From NCBI GenBank assembly GCA_020054205.1, contig JAGVLS010000003.1, positions 1 to 64,000 on the forward strand: 64,000 nucleotides of DNA. Direction: 5' to 3'. Below the pieces are notes generated by a model. That model was given only the letters and a program-made list of their open reading frames with translations, made no database searches and was not told the origin of the DNA. Position numbers and translations under genes: made by a program. This DNA comes from Candidatus Obscuribacterales bacterium. Its GTDB lineage: Bacteria > Cyanobacteriota > Vampirovibrionia > Obscuribacterales > Obscuribacteraceae. Shown one piece after another: positions 1-9,297 of this stretch. Within the stretch, counting starts at the first letter, position 1. Every line of letters starts with the position of its first letter.

Positions 1-111
1 CAACGTTAGATTTTCTCCCGTTTTTCTCAGCTGTTGCCGGCATAGAAAAAAGAAACACCTGAATGTCCGAAAGCCGGATCTCCGAAAAGGAAACAAATTA
101 AAATAGTTTAC
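1..111. other. Window edge, no confirmed gene
   Basis: One plus-strand frame is open from the window edge to a TGA at 60-62 and reads like a protein C-terminus (ending AVAGIEKRNT). A second frame is open to TAG at 104-106 but is Lys/Arg-rich and unlike a protein. The first could be the 3' end of a gene outside the window, but 19 codons are too few to decide. Confidence 0.2.
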
Positions 112-978
112 TTATGGAAGGTTTTTAATAAAATCTTCTATGGACAACAAAAATTCTTCCCTAGCTACCGAACAAATATCATTGTGAGCAACTTCTTTCA
201 AAAACAAAGCTTTTTTAGGCTCTTTAGCTTGCGCAAATATCTCCTCAGCATGTGAAAAGGGAACAACCATATCCTGCACACCATGTATCACAAGAATAGG
301 AACATCCAACTTCCTTATAATAGATAAGCTATCTAGATTTGGTCTGGGAAACAATATTGAAGGATAATATTTAATGAACGGTAAAATTTCTTGTCCAATG
401 CGAGCTAAAGAACAAAAACCAGATTGTAAAATTAAACCAGCACTTTTACATTTAGAAGCAATTTGACAAGCAACAGCAGCTCCTAATGATTCACCATAGA
501 GAATAATATTTTCAGCAGGAATTTGAATCTCATTCAATAAATAATTATATGCAGCAATTCCATCGCTCACGATGCCAGGTACGGAAGGCTTTCCTTCACT
601 CAAACCATATCCACGATAATCATAAATAAAGACCGAAAGTCCAGATTCTAACAATAGATCAATTAAATGTTTCCTTATAGTCAAATTTCCTGAATTGCCA
701 TGACTCAGTAAAATAGTCTTTTCTGCTCCTGATAAAGCAAAATACCAAGCATGGAGTTTTGTTCCATCAGGGGCAAAAAAAGAAATATCGCGACATTTTA
801 TTTCGCGGATATGATCAATTTGCCAATCACCCTCAGGATGCAACCATGGATGAAAAAGCATATTGGCATAAAGCCGATGAGCTACACGCGGCGAAAGAAT
901 AATATAAGCTGTGGCAAGCAAAGACGCCGACCCAAGTGCAATTTTTGAAATAATTTGTAGAAGGCGTTTGTTACTCAT
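112..978 (-). CDS. Membrane-anchored alpha/beta hydrolase (S33/YfhR-ABHD13 type)
   Basis: Predicted serine hydrolase of unknown substrate, probably anchored in the inner membrane with its catalytic domain outside. An N-terminal hydrophobic segment (about residues 9-29) precedes an alpha/beta hydrolase core. The core shows an oxyanion-loop SHGNSGN, the RGYGLSEG strand typical of this family, a nucleophile elbow YGESLGAA, an acid in HGVQDMVVPF and a C-terminal His in EVAHND, so the Ser-Asp-His triad looks complete. I prefer the ATG at 978; an in-frame TTG lies three codons upstream. It is transcribed away from the sdh genes and stands alone. The general fold is certain; the reaction cannot be read from the sequence. 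Confidence 0.85.
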   Translation of the reverse strand: MSNKRLLQIISKIALGSASLLATAYIILSPRVAHRLYANMLFHPWLHPEGDWQIDHIREIKCRDISFFAPDGTKLHAWYFALSGAEKTILLSHGNSGNLTIRKHLIDLLLESGLSVFIYDYRGYGLSEGKPSVPGIVSDGIAAYNYLLNEIQIPAENIILYGESLGAAVACQIASKCKSAGLILQSGFCSLARIGQEILPFIKYYPSILFPRPNLDSLSIIRKLDVPILVIHGVQDMVVPFSHAEEIFAQAKEPKKALFLKEVAHNDICSVAREEFLLSIEDFIKNLP

Positions 979-1131
979 ATCTTTCAATTCATATTTTACA
1001 GATTAATAATTCTACCAATGTCAAGTTTTAAATCTACTCCAAACCAATACTCAACGAACTATAGCCCTACATATATATAAGTGTTGGTATTCATATCATA
1101 ACACTTGCCTATATATATACTGCTAAAATAA

Positions 1132-1503
1132 ATGCATTATGTAGATAACAATCTGGGTTTGGAGAATGGTCCTGTGATTCAACTAGCTAAAATTTCTCTT
1201 TTAGTCTTAAGTATTCTTATGACATTTGGCGGAATAATTGGATTTCTAAAAGCTCAAAGTAAAGCTTCTTTGGCAGCAGGTTTAATAAGTGGCGCATTGC
1301 TAATATGTTCATACTCTATCAGTATGCGAAACTCGGTAGTTGGTATCTTATTTGGAATTATAATTGCACTTTTGCTATCTATAACATTTGCTATACGTTT
1401 GTTTAAAACACGAAAATTCATGCCGTCTGGAATGTTAATGCTACTGTGCATTATCGAATTATTGTTTTTAGCATATGTCAATTATCTGGGACCGTCTGCC
1501 TAG
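1132..1503 (+). CDS. TMEM14-like small membrane protein
   Basis: A 123-residue protein with four hydrophobic segments. The glycine-rich pattern MTFGGIIGFLKAQSKASLAAG followed by a short helix and FGIIIALLL resembles the TMEM14/UPF0136 family, also found in cyanobacteria and chloroplasts, where members are linked to fatty-acid or small-molecule export. The bacterial role is not established. The ATG at 1132 has no clear Shine-Dalgarno sequence. A long AT-rich upstream region separates it from the divergent hydrolase, so it probably has its own promoter. The family call rests on pattern resemblance. Confidence 0.65.
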   Translation: MHYVDNNLGLENGPVIQLAKISLLVLSILMTFGGIIGFLKAQSKASLAAGLISGALLICSYSISMRNSVVGILFGIIIALLLSITFAIRLFKTRKFMPSGMLMLLCIIELLFLAYVNYLGPSA

Positions 1504-1849
1504 TTTTTGGAATCATGCCACTATATTTGGTGTCTTATTACCAAGCGCTAGCTCCATTATTGTCTTAGCTATTTTTGAATAAAATTTTACTATCAGATTA
1601 CCATTTTTACACTTCTTACCTGTTTATTGATTTCGTTGCCATGAGATAGCAATATCAATCTATAAACATCTCATAGTAATATCCAAAAAATTTCTTTGCG
1701 TGTGAATTGTTCGCTATAATTATGCTAACCGGCTATATAAGCCATTAATCACATGTAAGCAACGCAATAAAATTACAGCACTATTCACTATTACTTAAGT
1801 ATTTTCTTGCATCATTTGCATTACATTAGCTGCGTTAAAGGGAACAACA
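1504..1849. promoter_or_regulatory. 346-bp intergenic region with candidate sdh promoter
   Basis: No gene is visible here. A perfect TATAAT hexamer lies at 1715-1720, about 130 bases before the first sdh gene, with only a weak T-rich -35 (TTCTTT, 1692-1697). A 7-base dyad, ATGAGAT (1641-1647) and ATCTCAT (1668-1674), lies upstream and could be an operator. Both assignments are by eye. Confidence 0.4.
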
Positions 1850-2632
1850 ATGAATCAGACAAAATCCGCGCTTGCTCCACAAAAACCATTATCAACAGAA
1901 CGGCGTGATATTTGGTGGTTGGAACCAGCTTTAGTAGCCATAGGTTTTGGACTATTTATTATTTATGCAACATGGCGAGCGTTTGAAAACAATTTCTATG
2001 AAATAGGTCCCTATTTGTCTCCATTTTATTCACCAAAAATCGTTCTTGATTGGTGGAAATTTTCCCCAGCCCTGCTTATTCTGTGGGTTCCAGCAGGGTT
2101 TAGAGCTACTTGTTACTATTATCGCAAAGCCTATTATCGAGCTTATTTTTTAAGTCCACCTGCTTGTGGAGTTGGCGGAATCAATGCCTTAGGACTTAGT
2201 CAAGGCAAAAAATATTGTGGAGAATCAACATTTCCACTTGTTATACAAAACATACATCGATACATGCTCTACTTGGCAATCGCCGTTCTTGGATTTCTAT
2301 GGTATGACGCCATACTTGCATGTATATGGCAAAATCAATTACGCATTGGTGTTGGTAGCATAATTTTTATCGCTAACTGTTTATTCTTGTCAGCATATAC
2401 TTTTGGTTGTCATGTATTTAGACACTTAGTCGGCGGAAAGCTTGATTGTTTTTCATGTTCACAGACAGCTAAAACGCAATTCTCGTTATGGGAAGCTGTA
2501 ACCAAATTCAATGAACATCATATGTTCTGGGCATGGGTAAGTTTGTTTTCTGTTGCTATTACTGATTTTTATGTGCGTCTTATTGCCTCACATAGTATTT
2601 CAGATCTTACTCTTATTGGTCCTCCACTATAG
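1850..2632 (+). CDS. sdhC: Succinate dehydrogenase membrane anchor, Sdh1-type
   Basis: A 260-residue integral membrane subunit that should anchor SdhAB and pass electrons to the quinone pool. It has about five hydrophobic helices and matches, as I recall it, the single-subunit anchor of mycobacterial Sdh1 (Rv0249c type). Shared landmarks are SPPAC (residues 102-106), FPLVIQNIHRY (128-138), a CHxxxH block (187-192), TKFNEHHMFWAW and a C-terminal ISDLTLIGP. Cysteines at 88, 106, 123, 158, 177, 187, 200 and 203 and several histidines could bind heme or an iron-sulfur cluster. It is 63 bases upstream of sdhA and starts the operon. The sdhC symbol is by position; it is not homologous to the short E. 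coli SdhC. Confidence 0.85.
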   Translation: MNQTKSALAPQKPLSTERRDIWWLEPALVAIGFGLFIIYATWRAFENNFYEIGPYLSPFYSPKIVLDWWKFSPALLILWVPAGFRATCYYYRKAYYRAYFLSPPACGVGGINALGLSQGKKYCGESTFPLVIQNIHRYMLYLAIAVLGFLWYDAILACIWQNQLRIGVGSIIFIANCLFLSAYTFGCHVFRHLVGGKLDCFSCSQTAKTQFSLWEAVTKFNEHHMFWAWVSLFSVAITDFYVRLIASHSISDLTLIGPPL

Positions 2633-2695
2633 AGATTTAGCTCTATAGCGATTTGACTGTATATAAATTTCACCGCTCTAGTTATAGGTTAAAAA

Positions 2696-4519
2696 ATGGC
2701 AAATTACGAAATACATGAACACGACATATTAGTTATTGGAGCCGGTGGCGCTGGACTTAGAGCCGCCATCGAAGCTTCCGCCAAAGGCGTATCAGTTGGG
2801 CTGGTTTGCAAATCACTATTGGGAAAAGCTCATACCGTAATGGCTGAAGGTGGCATTGCAGCAGCATTAGCAAATGTAGATTCTAGAGACAATTGGGAAG
2901 TACATTTCCGCGATACTATGATTGGCGGCAAGATGCTCAATAATTGGCGCATGGCACAAATTCATGCTCAAGAAGCACCAGAGTGCGTTAGAGAATTAGA
3001 GCAATGGGGTGCAGTGTTTGATCGAACCAAAGAAGGAAAAATATTACAACGTGCCTTTGGCGGACATACATACAAAAGATTGTGTCACGTAGGTGATAGG
3101 ACTGGGCTAGAATTAATACGTACATTACAAGATAAAGGTGTACATCAAGGAATTGATGTATATATGGAATGTACAGTAACAAAAATTTTGAAAGACGGCG
3201 ATAAAGTTTCTGGTGCATTTGGTTATTTCCGCGAAGATGGCAGATATGTTTTGTTCAAAGCAAAAGCAATAATTTTAGCCACAGGTGGAGTAGGCAGATC
3301 ATATTTAGTCACATCCAATTCTTGGGAATATACAGGTGATGGACATGCACTCGCCTATGATGCTGGAGCTGATTTAATTGACATGGAATTTGTACAATTC
3401 CATCCAACTGGAATGGTTTGGCCACCAGGAGTTAGAGGTATTCTTGTCACTGAAGCTGTACGCGGCGAAGGTGGCATACTGCGTAATTCCAAAGGCGAAA
3501 GATTTATGTTTAAGTATTTACCGGAAGCAACAAGAGCCGATTATGCAGCAGATGAAACAGAAGCAAAAAAATGGCTGGAAGATACACTATCCGGTCGACT
3601 AAAAACAGAATATAAGCGTCCACCAGAACTTTCCACTAGAGATAATGTTGCTCGGGCCATATATACAGAAGTAAAAGAAGGACGTGGCACAGAACATGGC
3701 GGCGTATATCTCGATATTAGTTATCAAAATGCAGAACGCGTAAAGAAAAAACTTCCTAGCATGTATCATCAGTTTAAAGAATTGGCCGATGTTGATATTA
3801 CCCAAACTCCTATGGAAGTCGGACCAACCATGCATTACATTATGGGTGGTATAAGAGTTAACGCTGACACTGCTGAAACTCGCGTGCCAGGATTATTTGC
3901 TGCAGGAGAATGTAGTGGTGGCATGCACGGCTCTAATCGCTTAGGAGGCAATTCATTGTCTGATTTAATCGTATTTGGACGACGTGCCGGTAGAGGAGCT
4001 GTTGACTATACACATAAATTAGGATCAGCCCCACAAATATCAGAATCACAAATTACAGAGGCGATCGAAGAATTGGAAATTCCTTTTAAACGCCAAGATG
4101 GAATAAATCCTAATGATCTAGTAAAAGAGCTTCATACAATTATGGGTACTTATGTAGGAATATTTAGAGAAGAGAAAGACTTGCAAACTGGAATTGAAAA
4201 ACTAGAAGAGTTGAAAAAGAAATTCAAGCTGGTGAAAGCTAACGGAACCAAAGTCTTCAATCCAGGATGGCATTTATGCAGAGATTTGAAAAATATGCTC
4301 ATCTCATCTGAGGCTATTGCTCGAAGCGCCTTATCACGCAAAGAAAGCCGTGGTGCGCATAGTCGATTAGATTATCCCAAAACAGATGATAGCCTTGGAA
4401 ATGAAAATACATCCGTATCCAAAGATGGGGAAACAATGAAATTAGAAAAAACCCCTTTGAATAAAATGCCTGATGATTTAAAAGAATTATTTGCAAAAAA
4501 GGAGCCAGCTCATGCGTGA
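2696..4519 (+). CDS. sdhA: Succinate dehydrogenase flavoprotein subunit
   Basis: The FAD subunit that oxidises succinate to fumarate in the TCA cycle and respiratory chain. The N-terminal dinucleotide fold is GAGGAG (residues 15-20). The block AHTVMAEGG supplies His46, the expected covalent FAD ligand. Substrate-site residues appear in TRDNVARAIYTE, GPTMHYIMGG and HGSNRLGGNSLSD. The C-terminal domain ends with an acidic/Lys-rich tail. At 607 residues the length suits the mycobacterial Sdh1 type. Its 3' end overlaps sdhB by 8 bases, so the two are translationally coupled. Fumarate reductase activity cannot be excluded, but the anchor type favours succinate oxidation. Confidence 0.95.
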   Translation: MANYEIHEHDILVIGAGGAGLRAAIEASAKGVSVGLVCKSLLGKAHTVMAEGGIAAALANVDSRDNWEVHFRDTMIGGKMLNNWRMAQIHAQEAPECVRELEQWGAVFDRTKEGKILQRAFGGHTYKRLCHVGDRTGLELIRTLQDKGVHQGIDVYMECTVTKILKDGDKVSGAFGYFREDGRYVLFKAKAIILATGGVGRSYLVTSNSWEYTGDGHALAYDAGADLIDMEFVQFHPTGMVWPPGVRGILVTEAVRGEGGILRNSKGERFMFKYLPEATRADYAADETEAKKWLEDTLSGRLKTEYKRPPELSTRDNVARAIYTEVKEGRGTEHGGVYLDISYQNAERVKKKLPSMYHQFKELADVDITQTPMEVGPTMHYIMGGIRVNADTAETRVPGLFAAGECSGGMHGSNRLGGNSLSDLIVFGRRAGRGAVDYTHKLGSAPQISESQITEAIEELEIPFKRQDGINPNDLVKELHTIMGTYVGIFREEKDLQTGIEKLEELKKKFKLVKANGTKVFNPGWHLCRDLKNMLISSEAIARSALSRKESRGAHSRLDYPKTDDSLGNENTSVSKDGETMKLEKTPLNKMPDDLKELFAKKEPAHA

Positions 4520-5255
4520 AGCCACTTTAAAAGTTTTCCGTGGCACAGATTACGAAACCGGAGAATTCAAAACATACAAAGTACCTGTTGAAGATGGCAT
4601 GGTAGTGCTTGATGCAATCCACTATATTCAAAAAGAAATTGATCCGGACGTAGCAGTACGATGGAACTGCAAAGCAGCAAAATGCGGCTCATGTAGCGCT
4701 GAAGTAAATGGCAAGCCAGCATTAATGTGCAAAACTCGTATGGATCATTTTGCTAGTGACACAGAAATCCAAGTTCAACCTTTGAAAACGTTTCCTTTGG
4801 TTAAAGACTTAGTAACCAATGTAGCCTGGAACTACGAGGTAAATAAAAAAATTACGCCTTTTACCCCTGCTAAAGATGCTGACTGGACATTTTTTCAAGA
4901 AGATATTGAACGTGTACAAGAATTTCGAAAATGTATTGAATGCTTTTTATGCCAAGACGTCTGTCATGTTCTAAGAGATCATAATCGCAAAGATGCATTC
5001 ATTGGTCCCCGTTTTCTAGTTCGCACCGCAGGACTAGAAATGCATCCATTAGACAAAGCAAATCGCATCGAATCTTTAAAGGATCATGGCGGCATTGGTT
5101 TTTGCAACATTACAAAATGCTGTACAGAAGTTTGCCCAGAAGATATTCATATTACGGATAACGCCATTATTCCTTTAAAAGAACGTGTCGTGGACGAATT
5201 TTATGATCCAGTAATGATGTTACTTAAAAAAATATTTGGCAAAAAACAAAAATAA
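4512..5255 (+). CDS. sdhB: Succinate dehydrogenase iron-sulfur subunit
   Basis: A 247-residue electron-transfer subunit linking SdhA to the membrane anchor. The N-terminal ferredoxin domain has the [2Fe-2S] ligands in RWNCKAAKCGSCSAE plus a distal LMCKTRM. The C-terminal domain has CIECFLCQDVCHV for the [4Fe-4S] cluster and CNITKCCTEVCPED for the [3Fe-4S] cluster. I chose ATG 4512 because AAGGAG lies just 7 bases upstream, inside the end of sdhA; an in-frame start at 4491 lacks this support. The cysteine-rich core strongly resembles mycobacterial Rv0247c as I remember it, reinforcing the Sdh1-type assignment of the complex. Confidence 0.95.
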   Translation: MREATLKVFRGTDYETGEFKTYKVPVEDGMVVLDAIHYIQKEIDPDVAVRWNCKAAKCGSCSAEVNGKPALMCKTRMDHFASDTEIQVQPLKTFPLVKDLVTNVAWNYEVNKKITPFTPAKDADWTFFQEDIERVQEFRKCIECFLCQDVCHVLRDHNRKDAFIGPRFLVRTAGLEMHPLDKANRIESLKDHGGIGFCNITKCCTEVCPEDIHITDNAIIPLKERVVDEFYDPVMMLLKKIFGKKQK

Positions 5256-5257
5256 GA

Positions 5258-6139
5258 ATGAGTCCATTGAAAATTGGTATTAAATCACCTTTAATTTACT
5301 GGTTCTTTGGATCAATAATTGTTGCTGCTGTAATTCTTATTATTGGTCATTTATCAAAATCTCAGGCGCAGGCTATGACTATTCATCGCAATCTTAGTTA
5401 TATAAATGGTGATAATTCTGACTATCATAAGCTTGATTTATATCTTCCAGCAGGTAATAACAAGCCAATGCCTGTTGTTGTCTGGATACATGGCGGAGCC
5501 TGGATGCAGGGGAATAAAGAAATTTGTCCTGCTTCTCTTTTTGTCAAAAAAGGAATAGCTGTAGCAAGTATGAATTATCGCCTTAGCTCAGAAGCTCCAT
5601 TTCCAGCTCAGATCCAAGACTGTAAATCAGCAGTTAAATATCTAAGGGCAAATGCAAAACAATTCAATCTAAATCCGAACGCAATTGGTGCTTGGGGACA
5701 TTCAGCTGGTGGTCACTTAGCCCAACTGCTTGGATTATCTAAAACCCCTAAATCTTTTGCAAATGATTTAGCGGATGATTCAAAAGGCATACAAGCTGTT
5801 TGTAATTTTGCTGGTCCAAATAATCTTTTCACTTTGTATCATAAACATAAAAATCTCAATGAACAAATATCAATGCTTTTTGGAAATAAAGTAACAGATG
5901 AAGCTTTACGGCAAGCCAGTCCGGTTACGTATGTAAATAATGATGCTGCACCATCTCTTATTGTACATGGAACAAAAGATAATGTTGTTCCATTTGAACA
6001 GGGCAAAGAATTATATGATGGTCTTGCAAAAGCTGGTGCGAAAGTGTCATTGCTTAGAATCAATGGTGGCGAACATAATTCTATCGAGGAAAAACATCTG
6101 GAACAAATTCAACAATTTTTTTATGATGCCTTGAATTAA
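5258..6139 (+). CDS. Secreted or membrane-tethered alpha/beta esterase
   Basis: A 293-residue hydrolase of the BD-FAE/carboxylesterase-like group, probably acting on acyl or feruloyl-type esters outside the cytoplasm. A hydrophobic N-terminal segment (about residues 14-35) is a signal anchor. The oxyanion motif HGGAW, nucleophile elbow GHSAGG, acid HGTKDNVVPF and His in GGEHNS are all present. It starts two bases after sdhB without a good ribosome binding site, so it may be co-transcribed with sdhCAB, although no functional link to succinate metabolism is apparent. Substrate unknown. Confidence 0.85.
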   Translation: MSPLKIGIKSPLIYWFFGSIIVAAVILIIGHLSKSQAQAMTIHRNLSYINGDNSDYHKLDLYLPAGNNKPMPVVVWIHGGAWMQGNKEICPASLFVKKGIAVASMNYRLSSEAPFPAQIQDCKSAVKYLRANAKQFNLNPNAIGAWGHSAGGHLAQLLGLSKTPKSFANDLADDSKGIQAVCNFAGPNNLFTLYHKHKNLNEQISMLFGNKVTDEALRQASPVTYVNNDAAPSLIVHGTKDNVVPFEQGKELYDGLAKAGAKVSLLRINGGEHNSIEEKHLEQIQQFFYDALN

Positions 6140-6166
6140 AACACAAGAATATTTATTCTTTGTGTT
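6140..6166. terminator. Inverted repeat between convergent genes
   Basis: AACACAAGAATA (6140-6151) pairs with TATTCTTTGTGTT (6154-6166), with one bulged base and a two-base loop. It overlaps the last codons of the minus-strand gene. On the minus strand it is followed by TTTTAATTC, so it could terminate that gene, and it is short enough to act on both. It is AT-rich and not verified. Confidence 0.4.
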
Positions 6167-6755
6167 CATTCGGCAATACATCATTAAACTCATCAGGCTC
6201 AGTCGGAACAAATGCTGGCGTCATGTTATATGTCCATGTTGCATGAGACTTAGCATCATTCATAGTGAGAGTAACAATTTTAGCTTTTTCCATATATGGT
6301 TTTACTGGATCAATAATTGTTTTCCTAATTTCAGGCTTACTTAAAGATGTATCAATAACTAGTTCAATGGATTTATCGGCAGCCTTATCCATTTCCTTTT
6401 CATCGCCAGGTTCACGCCATTTAAAAGTTGCTTTGGCTCCATCAGCTTGCAAGCCCTCTAATAATTTGCTTTCAACCATTTGTCTGGCTTCAACATAATT
6501 TATCTTTTCAAGAGGATTGCTGGCTTGATTATTCGGCTTCATCAAATGTCCAATCCAGGAATTAGGCAAAAATGAAAATATAAAAATACCAACAAGAATA
6601 AACGCCACGATAAATGGCATTAAATTGACACCTGGCTCTTCAGGTCCATGTGATAAAAAACGAAAGGACTTACGAACATATTGTTTGGTACCACAAGATG
6701 GGCAAACTTCTTCCCAACCGTGTAATGGCACGCGACAACCTGGACAATCATGCAT
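6153..6755 (-). CDS. Zinc-ribbon, single-pass membrane protein of unknown function
   Basis: A 200-residue protein that I do not recognise as a named family. It begins with a zinc ribbon (CPGC at residues 4-7 and CPSC at 18-21), followed by a membrane helix near residues 46-64. The remaining soluble domain of about 125 residues has strands and charged helices and a repeated Lys-Pro-Glu motif pattern. This zinc ribbon-TM-domain layout is common in bacterial envelope proteins whose ribbon stays cytoplasmic. ATG 6755 is supported by AGGA eight bases upstream. It is followed by a candidate terminator and is probably monocistronic. Confidence 0.7.
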   Translation of the reverse strand: MHDCPGCRVPLHGWEEVCPSCGTKQYVRKSFRFLSHGPEEPGVNLMPFIVAFILVGIFIFSFLPNSWIGHLMKPNNQASNPLEKINYVEARQMVESKLLEGLQADGAKATFKWREPGDEKEMDKAADKSIELVIDTSLSKPEIRKTIIDPVKPYMEKAKIVTLTMNDAKSHATWTYNMTPAFVPTEPDEFNDVLPNEHKE

Positions 6756-6883
6756 ATATCAATCCTAATTCCATATAATACATTTTAATAACAATAATAA
6801 GTCTAGCAAAATTTTGACTAGCACATGCATGAAATGCCAATCCAAATTTAAGATTGCAATGTCAAGGACAAATTAGCACTAAG

Positions 6884-8176
6884 CTAGGAAGCTGGTCTAT
6901 TATCTTTTGGTTGCTCTAATTTAACCAAAGTCCATTGTTCGGTATGTGCTTTATCAAAATGAATCAATATAGGACTTTGTTCTTTGAGTAAATTAGATAC
7001 TCCTGTGTCATAAACAACATTTTTATTATCACCAATTGTCCATGCTACTCGCATATTTTTTTTATCAACTGTTCCTTTAACCGGTTTGGTCTCAGCAGTC
7101 AATACATTATAATAATTGCCCCGCACAACGCCACTTTTATTTACTGCTAATTGTACTAATTGCGTAGTATCAGCCTGCTCACCATCAACTAAGGAATAAA
7201 CTCCTAAAGGTTTCCAATTTTTTTTAAAATTATCAGGTAATTTTGCAACTTGAGAATTTTGCAGATTAGAATTTTGTAGATTATTAGTATTACCTTGTTG
7301 CTGATTAGTATTTACTTGCAGAGCTGGATAATAAACATCATTTGATGAATTTGCTAAAGTTTCTGCTTGTTGATAATAATTATTAGCTGATTCTAGCGGT
7401 TGTGAACCATAATAAACTGTATCACCCTGATAAGTAATATTATTGCCGTAATCATAATAAACTGGTTCATCGGTAGCAGGATAATCCCAGAAATCAGCTA
7501 ATCCTCCCCAGCCAGCACCAACCCACCAGTCTGGATACCACCCATATGGATGATTCCAATTATTCCACCAATTAGGATGATTTTGTTGCCAATTACGAGC
7601 TAAATTATTGAAATTGTCTCTGACTTCATTACCGCGTGAAGCTAGAGAATCAGGTCTCATTGCATTTGTACGATTACCTAAACTAGCAAAATTACGAGCA
7701 TTGCCACCATTTAAAAATCTACCAAAGCCTCCATCAGTTGGTAGAGAACTCATTCTGCCAGCATCATTATTATTCCAATTTTTGACATAATTATCCGGTC
7801 TAGACAAATCATTATCCAATTGACGATCAAGATCACTTTTATCGGCCATGCCTCTATTGCCATCAAAAGCGGAATTACCCCAGCCTCCATAAGGACGAGA
7901 AAATGCATCAGGACGATCGTCCATGCCTCTTCCATAATAACCATTATCTAAATGATCAAAGCCTTGCCCACGGCCAAAATCGCCTCGATCAAAATCCCCT
8001 CTGCCATAATCAGCACGGCCAAAGCCACCATCTCTAGCACCCATGCTAGCTCCTCCACCATGAAAACCACCGCCGCCAAATCCACCACCACCGCCACGAG
8101 CTAATGTGACAACTTCTTGGCTTAAAATTAGAGTCAAAGCCGTAAAACTAACAAAGAATAATTTTTCCATTCTCAT
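6884..8176 (-). CDS. Secreted glycine-rich protein with conserved C-terminal domain
   Basis: A signal peptide (MRMEKLFFVSFTALTLILS) leads into a Gly-rich and GRxDFGRG-like low-complexity region, then an Asn/Asp-rich middle with NHPYGWYPDWW, a short Gln/Asn-rich stretch, and a conserved C-terminal domain of about 105 residues (KPLGVYSLVDG ... HTEQWTLVKLEQP). I recall very similar C-terminal domains in planctomycete proteins loosely named mu-protocadherin or cell-surface protein; no biochemical role is known. The start at 8176 is favoured by GAGG nine bases upstream; a TTG five codons earlier overlaps that SD. It lies 17 bases downstream of the SnoaL-like gene, so the two look like an operon. 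Confidence 0.75.
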   Translation of the reverse strand: MRMEKLFFVSFTALTLILSQEVVTLARGGGGGFGGGGFHGGGASMGARDGGFGRADYGRGDFDRGDFGRGQGFDHLDNGYYGRGMDDRPDAFSRPYGGWGNSAFDGNRGMADKSDLDRQLDNDLSRPDNYVKNWNNNDAGRMSSLPTDGGFGRFLNGGNARNFASLGNRTNAMRPDSLASRGNEVRDNFNNLARNWQQNHPNWWNNWNHPYGWYPDWWVGAGWGGLADFWDYPATDEPVYYDYGNNITYQGDTVYYGSQPLESANNYYQQAETLANSSNDVYYPALQVNTNQQQGNTNNLQNSNLQNSQVAKLPDNFKKNWKPLGVYSLVDGEQADTTQLVQLAVNKSGVVRGNYYNVLTAETKPVKGTVDKKNMRVAWTIGDNKNVVYDTGVSNLLKEQSPILIHFDKAHTEQWTLVKLEQPKDNRPAS

Positions 8177-8193
8177 AAATTTAAACCTCAAAA

Positions 8194-9096
8194 CTATTTT
8201 TCTCTGACAAATTCAATAGTGGCAGTATCAGGCAACGGTTTATTTAAAATAGATCTATTTTTTGACTGCCAAGTAAATTTGTCATTATTAACCATGCTAA
8301 AAATATAGGAGGCACGGCTTAGCTGTCCTTCAGGACCTACGCCCATCGCTCTTATATTCCAGGATTTACCATCGCCATTCCAATAACCACGACCAAAACC
8401 ACCATTAGCATCAAAATTCCAGGACACTATTTTGTGAACTGCTGGATTCCAACCAATATATTGCTCTTCAATATTTTTCTTGCCATCAGACATAATTGTT
8501 TGATAAGTACAATGGATAAAACTCTTATTGTCTGTCCAATCAGCCTTTATATTCAATTTTCCCTTTTCATTTTGTGCTACCCAATTGCCAATCAACCAAC
8601 TCAAGTCATTAAGATTATTAACAGGTATTGGTGCACTACAAGGAGTTTCTGTCACGCTTAACATTTGCCATTGTCCATTTTCTTTCTTATGCACCGCTGT
8701 ATAGCGACTCATAGTACCAGTAGGAAATTTTGTCAAACGTGTAACTCCTTCTTCAATAGCAATATTTTCCGCTGGAAATATAATTGATTCAATTGAAACA
8801 TCAATAGGTTGCCCACCATATTGTTTAAAAAATTGCCGATATAAATTTTCTATTTCATTTCGCCCATTCCATTGTTTGCCATTCTCATCGATGAACTTTC
8901 CATCCTTAGTCCACATATTAGATAATAAATGAGCATTCCCTTTGGCAAAAGCTTTAGCAAAATCACTAGCTTGGACACGAATAAGCTTATCTTCTTCGCT
9001 TTTATTTAAATTTGAGGCAGCGTTCACACTTGCCAAACAAGAAAGAAGCAAAATACTTAAAGTACCAATAAAACGACTAAGATAAATTCGTCTCAT
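8194..9096 (-). CDS. Secreted SnoaL-like (SgcJ/EcaC family) protein
   Basis: A 300-residue protein with a signal peptide ending near SVNAAS. An N-terminal NTF2-like/SnoaL (DUF4440-type) domain contains AFAKGNAHLLSNMWTKDGKF and RNEIENLYRQFF. A second domain of about 140 residues contains DLSWLIGNWVAQ, IGWNPAVHKIVSWNFD and GFGRGYWNGDGKSW. Such proteins are often annotated as SgcJ/EcaC family oxidoreductases, but catalysis is unproven. The start MRRIYLSR at 9096 has AGAGGA about 12 bases upstream and gives a clean signal peptide; an ATG 17 codons earlier has neither. Pairing with the downstream Gly-rich gene suggests one extracytoplasmic function. Confidence 0.75.
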   Translation of the reverse strand: MRRIYLSRFIGTLSILLLSCLASVNAASNLNKSEEDKLIRVQASDFAKAFAKGNAHLLSNMWTKDGKFIDENGKQWNGRNEIENLYRQFFKQYGGQPIDVSIESIIFPAENIAIEEGVTRLTKFPTGTMSRYTAVHKKENGQWQMLSVTETPCSAPIPVNNLNDLSWLIGNWVAQNEKGKLNIKADWTDNKSFIHCTYQTIMSDGKKNIEEQYIGWNPAVHKIVSWNFDANGGFGRGYWNGDGKSWNIRAMGVGPEGQLSRASYIFSMVNNDKFTWQSKNRSILNKPLPDTATIEFVREK

Positions 9097-9297
9097 ACAG
9101 TTACGTTTTCCTCTCATACTAATAAAATTATTAAACTCTATTTTCATTGCTCTAACTTATCAGTACCACCAATTAGTTAAACAATTGATCTGTTCTTGCA
9201 AATAAAGTCTAACAATTGAACTATACTTAGCTGTGGCAGCCCACAAAGAGCCTTGTAAAAAATTATTACAGACAAAATTGCAAAGACAACAATTAAT

